A stretch of DNA of 20,058 nucleotides from JAFASC01 sp034669525. Its GTDB lineage: Bacteria > Pseudomonadota > Alphaproteobacteria > Rhizobiales > Beijerinckiaceae. Both the position numbers and the translations under genes were made by a program. The notes below the pieces were generated by a model. It ran no database searches. It was not told where the DNA came from and saw nothing but the letters and a program-made list of their open reading frames with translations. This document shows, piece by piece, positions 1-5,723 of the stretch. Location: assembly GCA_034669525.1 (NCBI GenBank), contig JAXDNH010000090.1, positions 1 to 20,058 of the forward strand, read 5' to 3'. Numbering within the stretch: the stretch's first letter is position 1; every line of letters begins with the position of its first letter.

Positions 1-2
1 TC

Positions 3-866
3 CTGCCGGAATTGCAGGAAGACCCGGAGACGCTGAACCGGCTGTACCTGAGGTCGCCTCTAACCGGTCAGCAGGTGCCGCTCGCGACCTTCGTTCATTG
101 GACGACGCAGAAGGTGCGGCCGCTGTCCATCAGCCACCAGGGACAGTTTCCGGCAACGACGATCAGCTTCAACCTGGCTCAAGGAGTGTCGCTCGGCGAG
201 GCGACGCAGGCGATCGACAATGTGATACGCGATCTCAATGTTCCGGCTTCTCTCACCGGCGCTTTCCAAGGCAATGCGGCGGCGTTCCAGGATTCGCTGA
301 AGAGCGAACCTTATCTGATCACCGCGGCGCTCATCGTCATCTACATCATCCTCGGCATGCTCTATGAGAGCACGATTCACCCGCTAACCATTCTCTCGAC
401 GCTGCCGTCGGCGGGACTCGGCGCGGTGGCGACACTGATGCTGTTCGGCTTCGATTTCAGCCTGATCGCGCTTATTGGCATCATCCTTCTCATCGGCATC
501 GTCAAGAAGAACGGCATCATGATGGTCGATTTCGCGATCCACGCCGAGCGCGATCGCGACATGACGCCGGAGGAATCGATCCGCGAGGCGTGCCGTTTGC
601 GCTTCCGCCCGATCATGATGACGACGATGGCGGCCATCCTCGGCGGCGTACCGCTGATGCTCGGCACCGGTACGGGCTCGGAACTTCGCCAGCCGCTCGG
701 CTATTGCATGGTCGGCGGACTTATCGTCAGCCAGGCGCTCACATTGTTCACGACGCCGATCGTTTATCTCTACCTCGACCGGCTATCGAACTGGCTGCAG
801 GGCACGAAGCACGACCAGGAGACGCATGTGCCGGCGCCGGAAGAGAGCGTGCGGCCCGCGGCGTAA
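3..866 (+). CDS. RND multidrug efflux transporter, inner-membrane subunit (3' part)
   Basis: This is the C-terminal part of a proton-driven RND pump of the HAE1 type, closest in wording to MdtB/MdtC. The 5' end lies outside the window; the frame is open from base 3, so no start is called. The visible part begins in the porter domain: VPLATFVHW, then HQGQFPATTISFNLAQGVSLGEA is typical of MdtB-like proteins. About 180 residues of transmembrane bundle follow, with hydrophobic segments near AALIVIYIILGMLYEST, LIALIGIILLIGIVKKN and GYCMVGGLIVSQALTLFTTPIVYLY. The short GIVKKNGIMMVDFA and RPIMMTTMAAILGGVPL motifs are classic for RND pumps. The protein ends in a hydrophilic tail. Such pumps work in the inner membrane with a periplasmic adaptor and an outer-membrane channel, neither of which is visible here. 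The substrate cannot be told from this part. Confidence 0.93.
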   Translation: MPELQEDPETLNRLYLRSPLTGQQVPLATFVHWTTQKVRPLSISHQGQFPATTISFNLAQGVSLGEATQAIDNVIRDLNVPASLTGAFQGNAAAFQDSLKSEPYLITAALIVIYIILGMLYESTIHPLTILSTLPSAGLGAVATLMLFGFDFSLIALIGIILLIGIVKKNGIMMVDFAIHAERDRDMTPEESIREACRLRFRPIMMTTMAAILGGVPLMLGTGTGSELRQPLGYCMVGGLIVSQALTLFTTPIVYLYLDRLSNWLQGTKHDQETHVPAPEESVRPAA

Positions 867-1032
867 ACGCATCACTCCTACAGCCCCTCTGTCGAATAGC
901 TTCTCGCCACCTCCGGCGTCGTCTTCCCTTGTCTACAAAGCACTTGCGCGGATGTCAGTTCGTCACGTACGTTGACGATCATGGTTGGGCGGTGAATTTG
1001 CAGACGCCTTTTCTCAGGGACGGGAGACTCGC

Positions 1033-1407
1033 ATGGGAACGTTGGCGATCAGCATTCAGGTACCGCCTATTGGCGAACTCGAAACATCCGGTGATGAGTC
1101 GTCTCCGACGCAAGCACAAATGGATGAAGAGATGGCGGCACGAGACGGCTTGCTAAAGATTGTTTCGCCATTTCTCGACTCTCTTCCGCGCCGGCCTCCA
1201 CATAGATCCGGGAACGTTTCGGGGTTTGACCTGCTCGGCGGCAAGGTATGGTCGCGGCTAAACCAATATCTGCTGCTGCTCACCGTCGATGTTGCAGATA
1301 GTCGGGTCTCCGACGAGCTTTCGAAGCTGCTGCCGCAAGGATCGAAAGTATCCGTTCTCGGCGAATTTGAATCTGTTCAGAACTCGCCCGGCGCGGCGGG
1401 GAGCTAG
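1033..1407 (+). CDS. Hypothetical protein, 124 aa
   Basis: I do not recognise a family. The frame is open from 985, but I prefer the ATG at 1033 because GGGAG (1022-1026) sits six bases upstream as a good ribosome-binding site. The protein has an acidic, Ser/Glu-rich N-terminal third (GELETSGDESSPTQAQMDEEM), a middle with FLDSLPRRPP, and a C-terminal part with alternating hydrophobic stretches (NQYLLLLTVDV, SKVSVLGEF) that could form a small alpha/beta domain. There is no signal peptide or membrane segment. It converges on the interrupted glycosyltransferase gene, and the two stop codons share the bases CTAG at 1404-1407. A TTGACG at 972-977 could be a -35 element, but no good -10 follows. 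Coding status is supported by length, the ribosome-binding site and tight convergence, not by homology. Confidence 0.55.
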   Translation: MGTLAISIQVPPIGELETSGDESSPTQAQMDEEMAARDGLLKIVSPFLDSLPRRPPHRSGNVSGFDLLGGKVWSRLNQYLLLLTVDVADSRVSDELSKLLPQGSKVSVLGEFESVQNSPGAAGS

Positions 1408-2153
1408 CGCAGATCGCGGCAGAACGATTCGGCTCTGCGAAGTCGCGAACTCTTCGCTAAACCGTGCTCGGTTTTTGCCCAGCCAAAGGGATCGCGCCAC
1501 AGCTCAAACATTGCGCGCCACGCCGCGATGGTGACGAGCGCCTGGTAGGCAGGCCATAAGATGAGCCATGGCCAAAGTGCGCCGAGCTTCTGGCGACGCA
1601 TTCCTATCGCAATCGCCCCGAAAATCGCCAACGTGCCGAAGAACGCGTTGAAGCACCACAGCGTGCTGTGCAGGAATTCGCCCGTACTTTGCGGCACCGG
1701 AAGCGGTTCCAGAACGATATTCCACAGAAGCAGCAGACCGAATAGGGGCCAGAAAAGTGCGCCCAGAACGGCGCTCCCGAGACCAGTCACCGTGCATATG
1801 GCGGACATAAATCCAAGTTCCTGCACGAGGCGGCGCGGATTTCGAACATTGACGAACAGCGTCTGCATCCAGCCCTTGATCCATCTCGTCCGCTGCCGCA
1901 GGAAGGCAGGAATCGCTGCAGGCACCTCTTCAAGTGTTTCCGAATTGAGCGTCCCGACCTGGTATCCGAATCTTGCGAGACGCAATCCAAGGTCGGCGTC
2001 CTCCGTGACATTCCAGGCGTCCCAGCCGCCGACCGCGCGCAAGGCTCCCGTGCGGAAGTGATTGGACGTGCCGCCGAGGGGAATCGGCAGCGCCAATCTG
2101 GCTAAGCCCGGATCAATGACTTCGAACAACGTTGCATAATCGAGCGCGTAGAG
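1404..2153 (-). pseudogene. Glycosyltransferase family 2, C-terminal half, cut off by the mobile element
   Basis: This is the 3' half of a membrane GT2 polysaccharide synthase gene; the 5' half is at 6527-7732. The frame enters from the element junction at 2153 and reads LYALDYATLFEVIDPG, then the acceptor-side motif GGTSNHFRTGALRAVGGWDAWNVTEDADLG, where TED holds the third catalytic acidic residue. RQRTRWIKGW is the Q-x-x-R-W acceptor/processivity motif. Three to four hydrophobic segments follow (LGFMSAICTVTGLGSAVLGALFWPLFG, WCFNAFFGTLAIFGAIAIG, LGALWPWLILWPAYQALVTIA). Going upstream past the junction, the frame meets a stop at 2208-2210 inside the element. A TTG at 2129 could start a fragment, but it would lack the nucleotide-sugar site, so I treat it as non-functional. 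The 3' end overlaps the convergent gene at 1033-1407 by 4 bp. Confidence 0.9.
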
Positions 2154-2163
2154 GCGCGTCAGC
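2154..2163. repeat. Left copy of 10-bp direct repeat flanking the element (target-site duplication)
   Basis: The ten bases GCGCGTCAGC lie directly against the left inverted end and recur directly against the right inverted end at 6527-6536. IS1595-type elements usually make 8-bp duplications, so 10 bp is slightly long. Two of the matching bases may be chance, or the real element ends may differ by two bases. All of these readings give the same sequence after clean removal. Confidence 0.85.
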
Positions 2164-2185
2164 GGTATTATGGCGCAAACGCCAC
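2164..2185 (+). repeat. Left terminal inverted repeat of the IS1595-type element
   Basis: It is identical over 22 bases to the inverted complement of 6505-6526; the match stops at the next base (A against C). It contains its own small palindrome TGGCG-CAAA-CGCCA (2171-2184), so each end can form a 5-bp hairpin. It also contains TATTAT (inward) and CATAAT (outward), which look like -10 elements. Confidence 0.93.
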
Positions 2186-2200
2186 AAGAAAGAATCCCCG

Positions 2201-2221
2201 TCCGCTCCTAAATCGAGCGGA
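2201..2221. promoter_or_regulatory. Inverted repeat at the start codon of the first cargo gene
   Basis: TCCGCTC (2201-2207) and GAGCGGA (2215-2221) form perfect 7-bp arms around a 7-base spacer, and the right arm overlaps the ATG at 2221. It could be an operator for autoregulation by the encoded winged-helix-like protein, or an RNA hairpin that limits translation. There is no protein-binding evidence. Confidence 0.4.
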
Positions 2222-2661
2222 TGAACGACCTTTCCAACAAATATGCGATGGCCGCCCTCAAAGCGCGGCGCGGTTCCATCGCCGGGCAGATTACCGACTT
2301 CGAGGCGCGCCTTCGCCGCTTGCGCGAAGCCATGGCGCATATCGACGGCACGCTGCGGCTCTTTGACGAAGAGATCGAGCCGGACTCCATCGCTCCCGTA
2401 AAGCCCTACAAGCGCGTGAAGCTCTTCGGGCAGGGCGAATTGAACCGGCTGATCTTCGCTGCCATGCGGAAGGCTGAGGGGCGTCCTATGGCGGTCCCTG
2501 AGATCGCCCGCGCCATTGTCGAGGAACTAGGCCACGGGGAAGAGGCTCAGTCCGGCATGGTGCGGCGGGTCCGGGCGAACCTCCAATACCTCTGCCGGGA
2601 TCGCGGCCTGGTCCAGAAGCACGGCCAGCGATTCGATGCGAAATGGTCGCTGATTGAGTAA
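2221..2661 (+). CDS. Cargo gene 1: winged-helix-like protein of unknown role, 146 aa
   Basis: This is a hypothetical protein of a kind common in Hyphomicrobiales genomes, with no function I can name. Residues 10-50 are rich in Arg, Glu and Leu (KARRGSIAGQITDFEARLRRLREAMAHIDGTL) and probably form a coiled coil. A basic linker (KPYKRVKLFGQGEL) follows. Residues about 70-145 look like a small winged helix: helices NRLIFAAMRKA and VPEIARAIVEEL, a recognition-like stretch MVRRVRANLQYLCRDRGLV, and a closing strand RFDAKWSLIE. DNA binding is an inference from that layout. The ATG at 2221 is the only good start, though the ribosome-binding site is weak and lies inside the inverted repeat at 2201-2221. 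A terminator hairpin follows at 2722-2771. A second copy of the last codons lies downstream at 2778-2840. Confidence 0.75.
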   Translation: MNDLSNKYAMAALKARRGSIAGQITDFEARLRRLREAMAHIDGTLRLFDEEIEPDSIAPVKPYKRVKLFGQGELNRLIFAAMRKAEGRPMAVPEIARAIVEELGHGEEAQSGMVRRVRANLQYLCRDRGLVQKHGQRFDAKWSLIE

Positions 2662-2721
2662 GGGGCGGTTTACCCTTCGCCTCTACGTCTTTAGTGCGAG
2701 ATTTCCTTCCTCGCACCTCCA

Positions 2722-2771
2722 GAGACGAGGGCCTCAGGGCGAGCGCACCTGAGGCCCTTTTCCCTCGTCTC
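2722..2771 (+). terminator. Nested hairpin terminator downstream of cargo gene 1
   Basis: Core arms GGGCCTCAGG (2729-2738) and CCTGAGGCCC (2748-2757) pair over 10 bp with a 9-base loop, followed by TTTT (2758-2761). An outer pair, GAGACGA (2722-2728) with TCGTCTC (2765-2771), would close a longer structure. It is a good intrinsic terminator on the plus strand, probably ending the cargo-1 transcript. Confidence 0.75.
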
Positions 2772-2777
2772 GGTACG

Positions 2778-2840
2778 CACGGGGAGCGGTTCGACGCGAA
2801 ATGGTCGCTGCCCGAGTCTGAGCACCACAACCAGAACTAA
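2778..2840 (+). pseudogene. Remnant 3' end of a second cargo-1-like gene
   Basis: Read from 2778 to a TAA at 2838-2840, this gives HGERFDAKWSLPESEHHNQN. It closely matches the last codons of the gene at 2221-2661 (HGQRFDAKWSLIE), both at the DNA level and in protein. No homologous sequence precedes 2778; the terminator lies there instead. It looks like the tail of a diverged paralogue left after a recombination or insertion at the 3' end of cargo gene 1. Confidence 0.65.
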
Positions 2841-2942
2841 GCACAAAGCTTCGCTGTTGCGGCCAAGCCACCCCCTTGAGGATGATGCGCGGCCACCCCA
2901 TCTCCCTGCTAGACCGGCGCGCCCTGTGGTGGCATAGTCACA

Positions 2943-2965
2943 GGCGTCGCGCTCACCGCGACGCC
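2943..2965. repeat. Perfect 9-bp-arm hairpin in the cargo gap
   Basis: GGCGTCGCG (2943-2951) pairs with CGCGACGCC (2957-2965) around the loop CTCAC. No T-run follows on either strand, so it is not a normal intrinsic terminator. Its role is unknown. Confidence 0.5.
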
Positions 2966-3093
2966 GTAAATTCGCCGCGCCGTCAATGAACATTTTATCA
3001 ACGCTGTCGTTCTAGGATTGGTCACATGCTGGTGGCTTGTCCTGGGCCGAAACCGCATATTCAGGCCAAAAGGGCCTACGGGGGGGCAGTCAC

Positions 3094-3627
3094 ATGGAGG
3101 ACGAATTGGATGAATACCGAGCCTTTGTCCGAAAGGTGGCCAGCGAAGCCGGCGCCAAGTCCATCCTGAATAGGCATAAGGGACATGCGGCGGTCATCAT
3201 TGCCCAAAGTCTTCGCTCAAGCCACGACGACGTTTCTTTTTTGACTGGACATCTCAACCCAGAGGTGTACGGCTCAGAAGAGGTGGTGGAGGCCGCGCGA
3301 GCGTTTCTGGACTCAAACCCGAGCGCAAGAATCAGGATACTGCACGAGGAGCCACTTGCCCCAGATCACCCTCTTCTTGCCCTGGTAAATCGTCCCGAGT
3401 ATGGGGATAGGGTCTTCATCGCGCCAATTCCGGCTGCACTCCAGGAGGAGTATAGCTTCCATTTTGCAATCGGAGACGCTAAAAACCTGAGATTCGAGTC
3501 AGCGAAGACTTCATACGAAGCTGTTGTTCGTTTCGGCGACTTAGAAACGGGACAGCGGCTGCTAATGTTTTTCGACGGCCTCGAAAGGGATATTCAGAAG
3601 ACCGGGGCCTCGCTAGTCGCTGCCTAG
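3094..3627 (+). CDS. Cargo gene 2: soluble protein of unknown function, 177 aa
   Basis: I chose the ATG at 3094 because a G-run (3081-3087) lies about seven bases upstream; the frame is open further up, to 3037. The protein has no signal peptide or membrane segment. Residues 1-50 are helical and charged. The middle alternates strands and helices: DVSFLTGHLNPEVYGSEEVVEAARAFLDSNPSARIRILHEEPLAPDHPLL, then DRVFIAPIPAALQE. It closes with YSFHFAIGDAKNLRFE, AVVRFGDLETGQRLLMFFDGLERDI. This order of predicted strands recalls single-domain phospholipase-D-like or DUF7931-type proteins, but there is no HxK motif, so catalysis should not be assumed. The membrane-protein gene at 3660 follows after 32 bp and a hairpin, which suggests a functional pair. 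A role in sensing for a membrane effector is only a hypothesis. Confidence 0.75.
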   Translation: MEDELDEYRAFVRKVASEAGAKSILNRHKGHAAVIIAQSLRSSHDDVSFLTGHLNPEVYGSEEVVEAARAFLDSNPSARIRILHEEPLAPDHPLLALVNRPEYGDRVFIAPIPAALQEEYSFHFAIGDAKNLRFESAKTSYEAVVRFGDLETGQRLLMFFDGLERDIQKTGASLVAA

Positions 3628-3636
3628 CGATTAGTC

Positions 3637-3658
3637 TGCGCCCCCTATCGGGGGCGCA
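3637..3658 (+). terminator. Hairpin between cargo genes 2 and 3
   Basis: TGCGCCCCC (3637-3645) and GGGGGCGCA (3650-3658) form a 9-bp perfect GC-rich stem with the tetraloop TATC, followed by only TTT. It lies directly before the likely TTG start of the next gene, so it may be a leaky terminator or a structure that sets the ratio of the two products. Confidence 0.6.
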
Positions 3659-3659
3659 T

Positions 3660-4388
3660 TTGGCAGACGTTCATTTGGATGGGCTTTTGCACTTAGCTGC
3701 ATTGGCCGTAGCAGTCTCCGCAGCATACGTTGGCTTCGACAAACTCGCTCGTGAGAACGATGAGATTGCGGCCGAGCTTGAGGAGATCAAAACAGACAAT
3801 AGAAAATTTCTTGCGAGCGAGTTCGACATTCAGGCAAATAGCAATCCGCTTATAAAATCATCCTTGCGGATACGTGCTGTCATCGTGCTCTGCAAGGTGG
3901 CGGGTTGCAAAATTAAAACCCGCTGGTGGACTAAGCCATTTCACGTCTTGCACGCTTTCTATCACGTTCCGTTTTTCAGTTATTTCCTTGCGAGATATGA
4001 CCGCCGCTTTATGCGAGTTGCATGTATCATAAGTTTCGTGAGCTTTATCTATATGGTCGGTTTACAGGTCTACAACCTAGAGACTGAGAGATACCTGATA
4101 TTTAGCATTCCCAAAATACCGCTCCGAATAAATTTCGTGGTAATTGCATTTAACTTCTTCGTCTTTGTAGTAACGCTTGCCTTCGCGTCTGTTACGGCCG
4201 GGACTCATTTTGCGCCTGTCGAACTTCGCAATAGGTGCGACCGTCTAAAGAAAGTGGGAGTCACGCAACGTGATAAATGGAGCACCCAGCAGCTGAAGGA
4301 AGCAATGCGGTTCAAGGGAAAGGGCCCTTCGTCTATACTACCGCCACCGCCATCTGCGCCGCCGCCGCCGCCGCCTCCTCCTCCTTAA
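3660..4388 (+). CDS. Cargo gene 3: membrane protein with coiled-coil and polyproline tail
   Basis: This is a membrane protein of up to 242 aa with no family I recognise. Hydrophobic segments lie near residues 9-24 (LLHLAALAVAVSAAYVGF), 119-138 (ACIISFVSFIYMVGLQVY) and 155-178 (FVVIAFNFFVFVVTLAFASV). Between the first two is a charged stretch (KLARENDEIAAELEEIKTDN) that could form a coiled coil and then a basic soluble region. The C-terminus is a soluble tail ending in PPPPSAPPPPPPPPP. The start is uncertain: no ATG exists in the first half of the frame; TTG at 3660 or 3675 is possible, directly behind the hairpin at 3637-3658, and no ribosome-binding site is clear. It probably depends on translation of the preceding gene. 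Base composition is lower in G+C than the host. It ends 4 bp from the convergent transposase stop. Confidence 0.7.
   Translation: MADVHLDGLLHLAALAVAVSAAYVGFDKLARENDEIAAELEEIKTDNRKFLASEFDIQANSNPLIKSSLRIRAVIVLCKVAGCKIKTRWWTKPFHVLHAFYHVPFFSYFLARYDRRFMRVACIISFVSFIYMVGLQVYNLETERYLIFSIPKIPLRINFVVIAFNFFVFVVTLAFASVTAGTHFAPVELRNRCDRLKKVGVTQRDKWSTQQLKEAMRFKGKGPSSILPPPPSAPPPPPPPPP
4341..4385 (+). repeat. Proline-codon microsatellite (CCN)n at the 3' end of cargo gene 3
   Basis: Four proline codons, TCT GCG, then five CCG and four CCT codons lead straight into the TAA stop. A repeat like this is prone to slippage. Nine consecutive prolines would stall ribosomes without EF-P. Confidence 0.85.
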
Positions 4389-4392
4389 TCTG

Positions 4393-5376
4393 TCATTTGA
4401 CGGCATGCCGCTGCCAATATCCCGTAAAATCCGGGCTGCTTTTCTTTCGCGTTACTAGACCAGCGAGCCGCATCACCTGATCGCCGTTCGACATGCGGCG
4501 GTTATCCTCGCGCCACGTCGCCTCTTGCGCGTAGCGCAGTAAATAGATGCCAGCAATGTGGTGGTGGTGGCCGATCTCTGCCCGGCGCATGCGGCTGAAA
4601 AACTCTTCCGCCGCATTCGTGCAAGCACCGTCCTGAGAGTACGCCTCTTCATGGTTGATGCGCTTTACCTCGAAACGCGCGTGCAAGGCGTTCCACGACG
4701 GCGCTTCGTCTGCATTGAGCAGCGTGCCTTTGGCAACGCGCTTGTTGATGAACGAGATCGCTTGATCTTCGGACTTGAATACGGCCGGGATCGAATTGCC
4801 GCCGCGCTCGCGCACGATAACGACCACCTTGCGCTTGCCGGATTGATTGTAGCGGAAGCGGCGGTCGCGCCGATCTTCGCGGCGGTTCGCGGGCTTAACG
4901 TAACCGCCGAAATATCCGCCATCCACCTCGGCCACCTTACCCTCGCCGCCGATCACGCGGCCACGCAACTCTTCGGCCATCGCTTCGCGGAGCTTGTGAA
5001 GCAGGACGAAAGCGGCCTTGTAGGACACGCTCAGGTCACGCGAGAGGGCAAGGGCGCTCTTGCCCTTGACCTCATTGCAGAAGATCGCAATGGCCGCGAG
5101 ATAGCCGCGTAAGGGCAGCTTATGCGAGGCGAAGAGCGTCCCGCTGGTAATGCTGAAATCCTTCCGGCAGGCGCGGCAGCGGAAGCGTGGAGCACCTTTC
5201 GCTCGGCGGCAGCCGTAAGCGTTCAACCCACCGCAAGACGGGCAGACCGGCTCGCCTTCGGTATCGGGCCAGCGGACCCGGCGGAACATGGCCTCGGCTT
5301 CCTGATCGGAAAGCGAGAACACCTGAGCTAGGCTCAGGGTCTTTGCCGCTTTGGAGAGGAGGAAATGCTGGGACAC
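4393..5376 (-). CDS. IS1595-family transposase, 327 aa
   Basis: This is the DDE-type transposase that moves the element by cutting at its inverted ends. Residues 45-70 hold a zinc ribbon (CPSCGG ... CRAC; C45, C48, C67, C70). A helix-turn-helix-like stretch follows near 103-135 (GKSALALSRDLSVSYKAAFVLLHKL). The ISXO2-like catalytic domain runs from about 148 to 290. Its likely catalytic residues are D152 in EVDGGYFGG, D223 in NADEAPSW, then N254 and E257/E258 in TNAAEEFFSRMRRAE. It ends with HHHHIAGIYLLRYAQEATWREDNRR, usual for the family. Length is normal and there is no frameshift, so it is probably active. The start is a GTG with a weak ribosome-binding site and a very short leader, which would keep expression low. 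It is divergent from the DUF6471-like gene, with a shared promoter region at 5384-5450. Confidence 0.93.
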   Translation of the reverse strand: MSQHFLLSKAAKTLSLAQVFSLSDQEAEAMFRRVRWPDTEGEPVCPSCGGLNAYGCRRAKGAPRFRCRACRKDFSITSGTLFASHKLPLRGYLAAIAIFCNEVKGKSALALSRDLSVSYKAAFVLLHKLREAMAEELRGRVIGGEGKVAEVDGGYFGGYVKPANRREDRRDRRFRYNQSGKRKVVVIVRERGGNSIPAVFKSEDQAISFINKRVAKGTLLNADEAPSWNALHARFEVKRINHEEAYSQDGACTNAAEEFFSRMRRAEIGHHHHIAGIYLLRYAQEATWREDNRRMSNGDQVMRLAGLVTRKKSSPDFTGYWQRHAVK

Positions 5377-5383
5377 GGGAGGC

Positions 5384-5401
5384 GTTCTCGAATGTGAGAA
5401 C
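5384..5401. promoter_or_regulatory. Palindrome GTTCTC-N6-GAGAAC before the transposase (candidate operator)
   Basis: GTTCTC (5384-5389) and GAGAAC (5396-5401) are perfect inverted arms, 8 bp from the transposase GTG and overlapping its predicted transcription start. Related pieces recur nearby (AATTCTCA at 5435-5442 and TTCGAGAAC at 5465-5473). A repressor bound here would shut off the transposase. The DUF6471-like protein encoded next door is the obvious candidate, by inference only. Confidence 0.5.
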
Positions 5402-5429
5402 GTTCTACCGGATGCGATACCATTGTCAA
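5402..5429 (-). promoter_or_regulatory. Sigma-70-like promoter of the transposase
   Basis: On the minus strand, TTGACA (5429-5424) is a perfect -35 element, followed after 16 bases by TAGAAC (5407-5402) as a weak -10. The predicted start, near 5395, lies inside the palindrome at 5384-5401. The leader is only about 20 bases. Confidence 0.5.
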
Positions 5430-5450
5430 TATCAAATTCTCATATATGAT
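5423..5450 (+). promoter_or_regulatory. Sigma-70-like promoter of the DUF6471-like gene
   Basis: TTGTCA (5423-5428) is followed after 16 bases by TATGAT (5445-5450). Its -35 element is nearly the same base pairs as the -35 of the divergent transposase promoter, so the two promoters should exclude each other. Confidence 0.55.
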
Positions 5451-5483
5451 ACCTAAATCGACAATTCGAGAACCGGAGCGGCT

Positions 5484-5723
5484 ATGGGATGGGCCAAGAG
5501 TGAAAAGGAATGGGCGGAACGGGCCGCTCGGCACCTTAAGGCCGAGTTGAAGCGGGCCGATCTCACCTATGAGGAGCTAGCGGAAAAGCTCAAAGAGCAC
5601 GGGTTTGCCGAGACAAAGGCGAGCATCGCAAACAAGCTGGCACGGGCCACGATTCCAGCGTCGTTTTTTCTTGCCGCGATGGCCTGCATTGGCATCGCTG
5701 AGATCGCGATAGAGGATATTTAG
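5484..5723 (+). CDS. Small DUF6471-like protein beside the transposase, 79 aa
   Basis: The protein is short and charged: MGWAKSEKEWAERAARHLKAELKRADLTYEELAEKLKEHG, then ETKASIANKLARATIPASFFLAAMACIGI. This matches my memory of the DUF6471 family, which has a helix-turn-helix-like layout resembling Cro/C1 repressors (TYEELAEKL as helix two, ETKASIANKLAR as recognition-like helix). The start ATG at 5484 has GGAG (5475-5478) five bases upstream and a good promoter at 5423-5450. It is divergent from the transposase, and its promoter overlaps the transposase promoter, so a role as repressor of transposition is plausible but unproven. Its stop overlaps the convergent gene stop by 4 bp (5720-5723). 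Confidence 0.8.
   Translation: MGWAKSEKEWAERAARHLKAELKRADLTYEELAEKLKEHGFAETKASIANKLARATIPASFFLAAMACIGIAEIAIEDI

Larger units (their letters stand above)
2662..3093. other. 432-bp gap inside the element: hairpins and a gene remnant
   Basis: I see no complete gene here. In order it holds a 7-bp-arm hairpin (GTGCGAG 2694-2700 with CTCGCAC 2710-2716), the nested terminator at 2722-2771, the remnant 3' end of a second cargo-1-like gene (2778-2840), a 9-bp-arm hairpin at 2943-2965, a weak inverted repeat AGGCC/GGCCT (3063-3077) and a G-run (3081-3087) that acts as ribosome-binding site for the next gene. No convincing promoter for the gene at 3094 was found. Confidence 0.6.

Noticed and set aside
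3037..3093. Upstream start for cargo gene 2
   Set aside because: The extra 19 codons include the ribosome-binding G-run and a hairpin; the ATG at 3094 fits better.
4277..4480. Short plus-strand frame running past the polyproline gene
   Set aside because: It overlaps both the end of cargo gene 3 and the transposase; its composition only reflects the CCN repeat read in another frame.
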